A stretch of 64,000 bases of DNA from Hymenobacter sp. UV11 (GTDB taxonomy: Bacteria > Bacteroidota > Bacteroidia > Cytophagales > Hymenobacteraceae): assembly GCF_004684095.1 (NCBI RefSeq), contig NZ_SRII01000012.1:86690-150689 (forward strand). The letters run 5' to 3'. This document shows, piece by piece, positions 15,723 to 23,428 of the stretch. Each line of letters opens with the position of its first letter. Positions within the stretch are counted from its first letter, which is position 1. Made by a program: the position numbers and the translations under genes. A model generated the notes under the pieces. It was not told the origin of the DNA and searched no databases. It saw only the letters and a program-made list of their open reading frames with translations.

Positions 15723-18158
15723 ATGTGGGGACATATCGCCCTCTTTATCATCAAGTTCCGCCGGATTTTGCTGATACTCATTGCCGTTTCGACCCTAGGC
15801 ATGGCCTGGATAGCGAAGGACGTGCAGATGACCTATGACTTTGCCCAGGTGGTGAGCCCGAAGGACCCCGACATGGTGTACTTCCAGCAGTTCAAAAAGA
15901 CCTTCGGCGAGGATGGCAACATCCTGGTGCTGGGGATGCAGGACAGCTCGGTGTACAAGCTCAAAAACTTCCGGCTCTACGACCAGCTGGCCAATGAGCT
16001 GGTGAAAGTGCCGGGCGTGTCGGGCGTGCTGGGCCTGCCCAAGCTCATTCAGATTCAGAAGGATACGGTGAACAACAGCTTCGTGACCGTGCCCGTGTTT
16101 GCCCGGCCGCCCACCAGCCAGGCCCAGCTCGACTCGCTGATGCGGGTGGTGAACAACATCGAGTTTTACCAGGGCCAGGTAGTGGCGCCGCGCACCGGCG
16201 CCACGCTGCTGGCCGTGACGCTCGACCCCAAGTGGCTTAACTCGGACCGCCGCAAGGAGGTGATGAACAACATCTTAAATCTCAGCGCCAAGTTTGAGAA
16301 GGACTCGGGCATCAAGCTGCACTACGCGGGCCTACCCTACGTGCGCTCCACGATGACGAGCAAGGTATCGGCCGAGATGAAGTTTTTTGCCGGGCTCATG
16401 GTGGTGGTGATGGCCATTATCCTGTTCGTGTTTTTCCGCACCTGGTCGGCGGTGGTGGTGCCACTGCTGGTCGTCATCATCGTGATGATATGGTGTATTG
16501 CCACCATTGTGCTACTCGGGTTTAAAATCAACCTGCTCACGGGCCTGATACCGTCTATCCTGGTGGTTATCAGCGTGCCCAACTGCACTTACCTGCTCTC
16601 GCGCTACCACTACGACTACCGCAAATCGGGCAACCAGATACTGGCCATGACGCGGGTAATCCGCAAAATCGGCCTCATTACGCTGGTCAATAACACGACC
16701 ACGGCCATCGGCTTTTTCGTGTTCACCTTCACCGATATTGCCATTCTGTTTCAGTTTGGGCTGGTGGCCACGATTAACATTTTCGTGGCCTTCATCATCA
16801 GCTTCATCATGATTCCGGCGGTGTTTACCTACCTGCCCGGCCCCACCGACAAGCAGCTGGAGCACCTCGACTCGAAGCCGCTGGTGGGCATTATTCACTT
16901 CCTCGACTTCATCGTTTTGCGGCGGCGGCGCACCATTTACATCACGGCGGCGGTGCTGGTGGGGCTGGCCTCCATCGGCATTTCGCGCATTGAAGCGGTG
17001 TCGTTTATGGTGGACGACCTGCCCAAGCAAAGCTCCGTAAACGAGGACTTGAATTTCTTCGAGGCCCGCTTTGGCGGGGTGATGCCGCTGGAGTTTGTGG
17101 TGGATACCAAGCAGCCCAAGGGCCTGCTGAAGCTGCCTAACTTGCAGAAAATCGACCAGTTCGACAAGTTCCTGCAGGCCCAGCCCGAACTGTCCACGCC
17201 CATCAGCATGGTCACGTTTTTGAAGGCGTCGAAGCAGGCGTTCTACAACGGTGACCCGCAGTTTTACAAGCTGCCCGATAACGACGACAAGAACTTCATC
17301 CTGAGCTACCTGGCCAACTCGCAGGGCAAGGGCGCCAACTCGACCAGCAAGCTGCTCAAAACCTTCGTGGACAGCACCCAGCAGCGGGCCCGCATTAGCG
17401 TGAAAATCGCCGATATCGGCTCACATAAGCTCGATACGCTGGTGAATAAGCGTATTGAGCCGGCCATCAAGCGCATCTTTGCTGGCACCGATATGGTGGT
17501 GCGCCGCACGGGCACGACGGTAATTTTCACGAAGGGCAACGAGTACGTTATCGGCACCCTGGGCGAGAGCCTGTTGTGGGCCTTTGGGCTAGTGGCGCTG
17601 GTAGTGCTGCTGCTCTTTCACTCGGTACGTACTATCTTCTACGCGCTGATACCTAATATCTTAACGCTGACCCTGACAGCCGGCGTAATGGGCTACTTCG
17701 GCATTGCGCTGAAGCCGGCTACGGCCCTGATTTATGTAATTGCCCTGGGCATCGACGGTGACAACTCGATTCACCTGCTGGCCAAGTTTCGGCAGGAGAT
17801 GGCCGTGACCGGCAAAAGCGTGAGTGAGGCCATTACCAACACGTTGAGCGAGGCCGGAACGAGCATGTTCTACACCAGCATTGTGCTGTTTATCGGCTTC
17901 AGCATCTACGGCTTCAGCGAGTTTGGCGGCACGAAGGCGCTGGGCGTGCTCATGGGCGCCTCGCTGCTGATTACCAACTTCTCCAACCTGGTTTTCCTGC
18001 CGGCGCTGCTGGTCACGTTCGAGCGCGGCGGTAGCTGGAACACGCCCAAAACGGCCCTCGTGCACCACTACGACGACAGCTACCACGAGGAAGACGACGA
18101 CATGGACCAGAACCTGCAACGCCTGAGCGTGGAGCGGACGCCGGTTAAAACGACTTAG
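15723..18158 (+). CDS. RND/MMPL family inner-membrane exporter
   Basis: An 811-residue protein with one N-terminal membrane segment (FRRILLILIAVSTLGMAWIA), a periplasmic loop, and two blocks of five to six membrane helices (about residues 215-385 and 610-765). This is the duplicated layout of the MMPL/RND superfamily with sterol-sensing-like helices (VVVMAIILFVFFRTWSAVVVPLLVV). Polar residues in the helices, such as the acidic ALGIDGDNSIHLLAKF block in the second half, fit proton-driven transport. There is no adjacent membrane-fusion or TolC gene, so a substrate such as a lipid or hopanoid is only a possibility. The C-terminal tail is acidic (HEEDDDMDQN). The gene follows the REP cluster by 18 nt. 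Confidence 0.85.
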   Translation: MWGHIALFIIKFRRILLILIAVSTLGMAWIAKDVQMTYDFAQVVSPKDPDMVYFQQFKKTFGEDGNILVLGMQDSSVYKLKNFRLYDQLANELVKVPGVSGVLGLPKLIQIQKDTVNNSFVTVPVFARPPTSQAQLDSLMRVVNNIEFYQGQVVAPRTGATLLAVTLDPKWLNSDRRKEVMNNILNLSAKFEKDSGIKLHYAGLPYVRSTMTSKVSAEMKFFAGLMVVVMAIILFVFFRTWSAVVVPLLVVIIVMIWCIATIVLLGFKINLLTGLIPSILVVISVPNCTYLLSRYHYDYRKSGNQILAMTRVIRKIGLITLVNNTTTAIGFFVFTFTDIAILFQFGLVATINIFVAFIISFIMIPAVFTYLPGPTDKQLEHLDSKPLVGIIHFLDFIVLRRRRTIYITAAVLVGLASIGISRIEAVSFMVDDLPKQSSVNEDLNFFEARFGGVMPLEFVVDTKQPKGLLKLPNLQKIDQFDKFLQAQPELSTPISMVTFLKASKQAFYNGDPQFYKLPDNDDKNFILSYLANSQGKGANSTSKLLKTFVDSTQQRARISVKIADIGSHKLDTLVNKRIEPAIKRIFAGTDMVVRRTGTTVIFTKGNEYVIGTLGESLLWAFGLVALVVLLLFHSVRTIFYALIPNILTLTLTAGVMGYFGIALKPATALIYVIALGIDGDNSIHLLAKFRQEMAVTGKSVSEAITNTLSEAGTSMFYTSIVLFIGFSIYGFSEFGGTKALGVLMGASLLITNFSNLVFLPALLVTFERGGSWNTPKTALVHHYDDSYHEEDDDMDQNLQRLSVERTPVKTT

Positions 18159-18184
18159 ATTACCTGAATTACAGCAAAAAAGAA

Positions 18185-18279
18185 CGTCATGCAGACCGCA
18201 GGGAAGCATCTCGCTCACCTCGTTGAGTTAGTAACCCCAATGTCAGCGCGCGAGATGCCTCCCTGCGGTCTGCATGACG
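18185..18279. repeat. Long inverted repeat, GTCATGCAGAC variant
   Basis: Arms CGTCATGCAGACCGCAGGGA and the complement ending at 18279, each extended by a GCATCTCGC/CGAGATGC block, around a loop holding GTTAGTAACCCC. Same layout as the elements at 529, 28275 and 40200, all of which carry GTCAT-type ends and an AGTAACCC or TACTAC-like loop. It lies between the RND exporter and ileS. Confidence 0.8.
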
Positions 18280-18329
18280 AACGAACAAAAAGCTAACGGC
18301 TAACAGCTACTAGCTAACAGCTTAAAAAA

Positions 18330-21300
18330 ATGACTTACCCCGAATACAAGCAGCCGCTCGACTACGCCAAGCTCGCCCAGGACGTGCGAGCTTACTGGGA
18401 CGCCAACGGCATCTTCGAAAAGAGCGTGAGCAGCCGCGAAGGCCAGCCTACGTTCGTGTTTTACGAGGGCCCGCCCTCGGCCAACGGCCAGCCCGGCATT
18501 CACCACGTGATGGCGCGGGCGGTGAAAGACATCTTCTGCCGCTACCAGACGCAGCTCGGTAAGCAGGTGCCCCGCAAGGGCGGCTGGGATACCCACGGCC
18601 TGCCCATCGAGCTACAGGTGGAGAAGGAGCTGGGCATCACGAAAGAGGATATCGGCCACAAAATCAGCGTCGAAGACTACAACCAGCGCTGCCGCGAAAC
18701 CGTGATGCGCTTCAAGGCGCAGTGGGACGAGCTGACCCAGCAAATGGGTTACTGGGTGGACCTCGACGACCCCTACATCACCTTCGAGCCCGAGTACATC
18801 GAGAGCTGCTGGGCCTTGCTCAAGAAGCTCTACGACAAGGGTTTCCTCTACAAAGGCTACACCATTCAGCCCTACTCGCCGGCCGCTGGCACTGGCCTCA
18901 GCTCGCACGAGCTGAACCAACCCGGCACGTACAAGGACGTGAAGGACACGACCATTGTGGCGCAGTTTAAGGTGGTGCGCGATGTGGCTTCGGAGAAGCT
19001 GTTTGCTGCGGCTGAAATCGAAGGTTCAGCTGCGCTTGGAATATCTATCTTAGCTTGGACAACTACACCTTGGACATTACCTGCAAATACCGGGTTAGCT
19101 GTAGGGCCTAAAATCGTCTATCAGCTTGTTCAAACCAAAAATCAGTACACTGGTGAACTAATCAATGTATTGCTGGCGAAAAGTCGTTTCACTTCATACT
19201 TCTACTACGACACGACTTATCCCGTAGGTCATGGAGTGCTACCATCAGTAGAAGCATGGTCAGGTGCAGTTGCTGCTGGAGGTAAATATCTGCCATTTAA
19301 GGTTCTAGGCGAGTTTACGGGCGCCGATTTGGTAGGCATCCACTACGAGCGCCTGTTCAATACCGAAGCCGGTTTCCCCCATTTTGAAGGTGAGGAAAAT
19401 GCTTTCCGCGTCATCCCCGGCGACTTCGTGACCACCGAAGACGGTACAGGAATCGTGCATATTTCGCCCACGTTTGGCGCCGACGACTTCCGGGTGGCGC
19501 AGCTCAACGGCATCCCCGCGCTGATGGTGGCCGACGACCAGGGCAAGCTTGGCCCCATCGTGGACCGCACGGGCCGCTACGTGGCCCAAATGGGCGAATT
19601 TGGCGGCCGCTGGGTGAAGAACTACGACGGCCACGACCAGAGCGGGGCCGACTATAAAACGCTGGACGAGAGCATCGCCATCCGGATGCGCACCAACGGC
19701 ACGGCCTTCAAAACCGAGAAGTACGAGCACACCTACCCCCACTGCTGGCGCACCGACAAGCCGGTGCTCTACTACCCCCTCGACTCGTGGTTTATCAAGA
19801 CCACGGCCGTGAAAGACCGGCTCATCGAGCTCAATAAAACCATCAACTGGAAGCCCGAAAGTACCGGCACCGGCCGCTTCGGCAACTGGCTCGAAAACCT
19901 GGTGGACTGGAACCTCAGCCGCTCGCGCTACTGGGGTACGCCGCTGCCCATCTGGCGCACCCAGGACCGCACAGAGGAAATCTGCATCGGCAGCATTGCC
20001 AAGCTGAAGGCGGAGATTGACAAGGCCGTGGCGGCCGAAGTCATGACCCACAACCCCTACGCCAACGGCGAGAAAATCGACCTGCACCGGCCTTATGTGG
20101 ACGATATTTTCCTCGTTTCGCCCAGCGGCCAGCCCATGTACCGCGAGCCCGACCTCATCGATGTGTGGTTTGACAGCGGCGCGGTGCCGTATGCGCAGTG
20201 GCACTATCCGTTTGAGAATCAGGAGAAATTCGCCAAGAACTTCCCCGCCGATTTCATTGCCGAAGGCGTGGACCAGACGCGCGGCTGGTTCTTTACCCTG
20301 CACGCGCTGGCCGTGATGCTGGAAGACTCGGTGGCATTTAAGAACGTGATTGCCAACGGCTTGGTGCTCGACAAAAACGGCGAGAAGATGAGCAAGCGCC
20401 TCGGCAACGCCGTGGACCCGTTCGAAACCATCGCGCAGTACGGCCCCGACGCCACGCGCTGGTATATGATTGCCAACTCTTCGCCCTGGGACAACCTCAA
20501 GTTTAACCCGGCCGGCATTGTGGAGGCGCAGCGCAAGTTTTTCGGCACGCTGTATAACACGTACTCGTTCTTTGCGCTCTACGCCAACCTGGATGGGTTC
20601 CAGGTCAGTCCTACCCCCCTTCCGGTGGCCGAGCGCACTGAGCTCGACCGCTGGATTCTGAGCAAGCTGCAGAGCCTGCTGGCCGAAGTGCGCGGCCATT
20701 TCGACAGCTACGACCCCACGAAAGCCGCCCGCGCCGTGCAGGATTTCGTGACCGACCAACTCTCCAACTGGTACGTGCGCCTCTCGCGCCGCCGCTTCTG
20801 GAAAGGCGAGCTAACTACCGATAAGCAAGCCGCTTACGAGACGCTGCACGAGTGCCTTAGCACCGTGGCGCAGCTCATGGCGCCCATCGCGCCCTTCTTC
20901 GCCGACTGGCTGTATGGCAACCTGGCGAAAGGGGAGGGGGTAGCAGAATCCGTCCACCTGACTTACCTGGCCGAGGCCGATACCTCGCTCATCGACAAGG
21001 CGTTGGAAGAGCGCATGGAGCTGGCCCAGCGCATCAGCTCGCTCACGCACTCGCTGCGCAAGAAGTCGGTGCTGAAGGTGCGCCAGCCTTTGCAGCGCAT
21101 CCTGGTACCGGTGCTGAACGACTCGACTAAGGAGCAGGTGGGTAAGGTCGAAGACCTTATTTGCGCCGAGGTAAACGTGAAGCACGTGGAGTTCCTGGAC
21201 GACACCAGCGGCGTGCTGGTGAAGTCGGTGAAGCCCAATTTCAAGCGCCTCGGCCAGGTGTACGGCGCGCGCCTGAAGGCCGTGGGTGCCCGCATCCAAA

Positions 21301-21752
21301 CCTTGAGCCCCAACGAGTTGAGTCAGCTCGAGAAGCAGGGCGAGCTCGCCGTGGAAGTGGAGGGCGAAACCCTCACGCTGCACCTCGACGAAGTTGAAAT
21401 CCGCACCCAGGACCTGCCCGGCTGGCTGGTCGCCACCGACGGTCCGCTCACCGTGGCCCTCGACGTGACGCTCACCGACGAGCTGCGCCAGGAAGGCCTG
21501 GCCCGCGAGTTGGTCAACCGCCTCCAGAACCTGCGCAAAGACTCGGGCCTCGACGTGCAGGACCGCATCAGCGTGCACCTGGCCGCCAGCGCGCCCGCCG
21601 AGCTGCAAGCCGCCGTGGCCGCCTTCGGCGAATACATCCGCGAGGAAGTGCAGGCCCTGCGTCTCGACTTCGTGCCTGAAGTAGTAGGCGGCGCCGTGCT
21701 GGAGTTTGACGACTTCTCGGTGCCCGCTAAAGTAGATGTTGTAACTGCCTGA
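18330..21752 (+). CDS. ileS: Isoleucine--tRNA ligase
   Basis: Charges tRNA-Ile and edits mischarged valine. The 1140-residue length fits the larger Bacteroidota type without a C-terminal zinc finger. The class I signature appears as PPSANGQPGIHH (residues about 50-61, HIGH-like) and KMSKR at 686-690. The CP1 editing domain contains the conserved AWTTTPWTLPANTGLAVGP, and DQTRGWFFTLHAL precedes the KMSKR loop. An anticodon-binding domain and a DUF5915-like tail follow. Odd feature: roughly 19021-19320, inside the editing domain, uses AT-rich codons (about 44% GC by hand count), whereas the flanks are near 60%. The reading frame is intact and the conserved residues are present, so a recombination patch rather than decay is suggested. 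Confidence 0.96.
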   Translation: MTYPEYKQPLDYAKLAQDVRAYWDANGIFEKSVSSREGQPTFVFYEGPPSANGQPGIHHVMARAVKDIFCRYQTQLGKQVPRKGGWDTHGLPIELQVEKELGITKEDIGHKISVEDYNQRCRETVMRFKAQWDELTQQMGYWVDLDDPYITFEPEYIESCWALLKKLYDKGFLYKGYTIQPYSPAAGTGLSSHELNQPGTYKDVKDTTIVAQFKVVRDVASEKLFAAAEIEGSAALGISILAWTTTPWTLPANTGLAVGPKIVYQLVQTKNQYTGELINVLLAKSRFTSYFYYDTTYPVGHGVLPSVEAWSGAVAAGGKYLPFKVLGEFTGADLVGIHYERLFNTEAGFPHFEGEENAFRVIPGDFVTTEDGTGIVHISPTFGADDFRVAQLNGIPALMVADDQGKLGPIVDRTGRYVAQMGEFGGRWVKNYDGHDQSGADYKTLDESIAIRMRTNGTAFKTEKYEHTYPHCWRTDKPVLYYPLDSWFIKTTAVKDRLIELNKTINWKPESTGTGRFGNWLENLVDWNLSRSRYWGTPLPIWRTQDRTEEICIGSIAKLKAEIDKAVAAEVMTHNPYANGEKIDLHRPYVDDIFLVSPSGQPMYREPDLIDVWFDSGAVPYAQWHYPFENQEKFAKNFPADFIAEGVDQTRGWFFTLHALAVMLEDSVAFKNVIANGLVLDKNGEKMSKRLGNAVDPFETIAQYGPDATRWYMIANSSPWDNLKFNPAGIVEAQRKFFGTLYNTYSFFALYANLDGFQVSPTPLPVAERTELDRWILSKLQSLLAEVRGHFDSYDPTKAARAVQDFVTDQLSNWYVRLSRRRFWKGELTTDKQAAYETLHECLSTVAQLMAPIAPFFADWLYGNLAKGEGVAESVHLTYLAEADTSLIDKALEERMELAQRISSLTHSLRKKSVLKVRQPLQRILVPVLNDSTKEQVGKVEDLICAEVNVKHVEFLDDTSGVLVKSVKPNFKRLGQVYGARLKAVGARIQTLSPNELSQLEKQGELAVEVEGETLTLHLDEVEIRTQDLPGWLVATDGPLTVALDVTLTDELRQEGLARELVNRLQNLRKDSGLDVQDRISVHLAASAPAELQAAVAAFGEYIREEVQALRLDFVPEVVGGAVLEFDDFSVPAKVDVVTA

Positions 21753-21760
21753 GTGTAAGT

Positions 21761-21791
21761 GACCCGGCTGCGCCTGAAAACGCGGTCGGGT
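21761..21791 (+). terminator. Possible terminator after ileS
   Basis: GACCCGGCTGCG ... CGCGGTCGGGTTTTC forms an imperfect stem followed by a short T-run, nine nt after the ileS stop. Weak but positioned as expected. The rest of the gap to 21886 holds no other structure I can name. Confidence 0.4.
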
Positions 21792-21886
21792 TTTCCCGCG
21801 CACAACGCTTCGCTTACCCCGTTTTTAAAGGTTCTGAAACCTTGTAATTCGGTATAAAACAGTACAAAGTAACATGAGTTTCACTA

Positions 21887-22534
21887 GTGCAGCCTGATTC
21901 ATCCGATACCGCTTCCGCTTCCTTGCCGCCCCGCCCGGCGCGACGGGGTAGCGTGCTGCCTTTCTTCCTGCTGGCCTTTTTTGTCATTGTCCTCGACCAG
22001 CTATCTAAGTATCTGGTGCATAGCCACATGCGGCTGGGCGAAACCATTCCGCTGCTGGGCAACGTCCTGAAGCTGCTTTATACCGAAAACCCCGGTATGG
22101 CCTTTGGCGTGGAGCTGCCGGCGCCGTTTGGCAAGCTGCTGCTCACGGGTTTTCGGTTGCTGGCGGTGGGAGGCATCAGCTACTACATTGCGCGCTTGTG
22201 GCGGCAGCGGGCGGCGGGCGGCTTTCTGGCGTGCATGGCGCTCATTTTGGGCGGGGCGCTGGGCAACGTGCTTGACTCGGTTTTCTACGGCGTTATCTAC
22301 CACAATGCGCCGGCCGGCTCGCCTACCCCCTGGTTTTATGGCCAAGTCATTGATATGATTAATGTGCCTATCTACCAGGGTTTTTACCCGTCGTGGGTAC
22401 CCGTTGTGGGCGGGCAGTACACGAGCGGCTTCCCGATTTTCAACCTGGCCGACTCGTCTATTTTCATTGGGGTAGCGCTGATTTTACTGCTGCAAAACCG
22501 CTTTTTCAAGCCTGAGCAGCCGGACGCTGCATAG
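21887..22534 (+). CDS. lspA: Signal peptidase II (lipoprotein signal peptidase), copy 1
   Basis: Inner-membrane aspartyl protease that cleaves prolipoprotein signal peptides before the lipidated cysteine. The 215-residue protein has four membrane segments. The two conserved catalytic aspartates are Asp130 in GNVLDS and Asp189 in FNLADSS, and the NPGMAFG motif (about residues 69-75) is typical for Bacteroidota. The start is GTG at 21887; no in-frame ATG gives a better N-terminus, and the Ser/Ala/Pro-rich first 20 residues are cytoplasmic. A second, closely similar copy follows 157 nt later, which is unusual. The gene ends exactly where an inverted repeat begins. Confidence 0.92.
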   Translation: MQPDSSDTASASLPPRPARRGSVLPFFLLAFFVIVLDQLSKYLVHSHMRLGETIPLLGNVLKLLYTENPGMAFGVELPAPFGKLLLTGFRLLAVGGISYYIARLWRQRAAGGFLACMALILGGALGNVLDSVFYGVIYHNAPAGSPTPWFYGQVIDMINVPIYQGFYPSWVPVVGGQYTSGFPIFNLADSSIFIGVALILLLQNRFFKPEQPDAA

Positions 22535-22615
22535 TAGCGCGAACTTTGTAGTTCGCGACCCAGAACGATACTTGTTGAACCGGCGCGGGTACGCGAACTA
22601 CAAAATTCGCGCTAC
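22534..22615. repeat. Inverted repeat GTAGCGCGAACTTTGTAG between the lspA copies
   Basis: Arms of 24 nt (22534-22557 and 22592-22615) with one mismatch, separated by 34 nt. The left arm overlaps the lspA stop codon by one base. A short related piece, GCGAACTTTGTAG, appears alone near 1141-1153. Probably a repeat family; a terminator role is possible. Confidence 0.75.
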
Positions 22616-22691
22616 TGACAAGCGCCAGTCAGCGACTTGAAAAGCAATAAACAATTAATTATCAATAATTTACGTACGCTATAATTTGCCA

Positions 22692-23384
22692 GTGTCTACC
22701 GAGTTGCCTATCGATACCTCTGCGCGGCCCCCGCGCACCCCGGCGCGACGCGGCAGCGTACTGCCTTATTTCCTGTTGGCTTTGTTTGTTATTCTGCTTG
22801 ACCAGCTTTCCAAGTACTTGGTAAATAAGCACATGCAGCCGGGGCTGAATGGGGAAGTTCCGCTCATTGGCAACTGGTTTAAGCTGCACTACACGCTGAA
22901 CCCCGGCATGGCCTTCGGTGTGGAGCTGCTGCCGCCGCCCTACGGCAAGCTGCTGCTCACGGCGTTTCGGCTGCTGGCAGCGGGGGGCATCAGCTACTAC
23001 ATCGTGCAGCTGTGGCGGCAGCGGGCGGCGGCGGGCTTCATTGCCTGCATGGCACTCATTCTGGGCGGGGCCGTGGGCAACGTGATTGACTCGGTTTTTT
23101 ACGGCGTCATTTACCACAATGCGCCGTTTGGGTCGCCTACCCCCTGGTTTTTCGGCCAAGTCATAGATATGATTTACGTCGATATTTACGAAGGATTTTT
23201 GTCTAGTGCCTGGCCCATTTTGGGTGGGAAATATGTGTCGCTCTGGCCAATTTTTAATCTGGCCGACTCGTCCATCTTCGTTGGGGTAGCGCTGACTCTG
23301 CTGCTGCAAGGGCGCTTCTTCAAGCAAACGGAGCAGAATACGGCGCTGGCCACCCCGGCCCCGCCCACTTCGGAGCCTGCCTAG
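22692..23384 (+). CDS. lspA: Signal peptidase II (lipoprotein signal peptidase), copy 2
   Basis: A second LspA of 230 residues from GTG 22692, with catalytic aspartates at 133 (GNVIDS) and 192 (FNLADSS) and the same NPGMAFG and SYYI(A/V)(R/Q)LWRQRAA blocks as copy 1. The two proteins are alike along their whole length and differ mostly at the N-terminus, the loop MYVDIYEGFLSSAWPILGG and the C-terminal tail (TALATPAPPTSEPA). This points to a tandem gene duplication with some divergence, not a recent copy. Both copies keep their catalytic residues, so both should be active; why two are needed is unknown. A hairpin terminator lies eight nt after its stop. Confidence 0.92.
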   Translation: MSTELPIDTSARPPRTPARRGSVLPYFLLALFVILLDQLSKYLVNKHMQPGLNGEVPLIGNWFKLHYTLNPGMAFGVELLPPPYGKLLLTAFRLLAAGGISYYIVQLWRQRAAAGFIACMALILGGAVGNVIDSVFYGVIYHNAPFGSPTPWFFGQVIDMIYVDIYEGFLSSAWPILGGKYVSLWPIFNLADSSIFVGVALTLLLQGRFFKQTEQNTALATPAPPTSEPA

Positions 23385-23391
23385 TAAACTT

Positions 23392-23423
23392 GCGGCGCGG
23401 TATCTTCCGCGCCGCTTCTTTTT
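23392..23423 (+). terminator. Rho-independent terminator between lspA copy 2 and the ABC ATPase
   Basis: GCGGCGCGG / CCGCGCCGC stem with a 6-nt loop followed by TTCTTTTT. The next start codon is only 5 nt after the T-run, so the hairpin could also act as an upstream control element for the ABC gene. Confidence 0.7.
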
Positions 23424-23428
23424 GCCCC

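Noticed and set aside
19305..20759. 484-codon minus-strand frame opposite ileS
   Set aside because: Overlaps the catalytic core of ileS and shows no family pattern.
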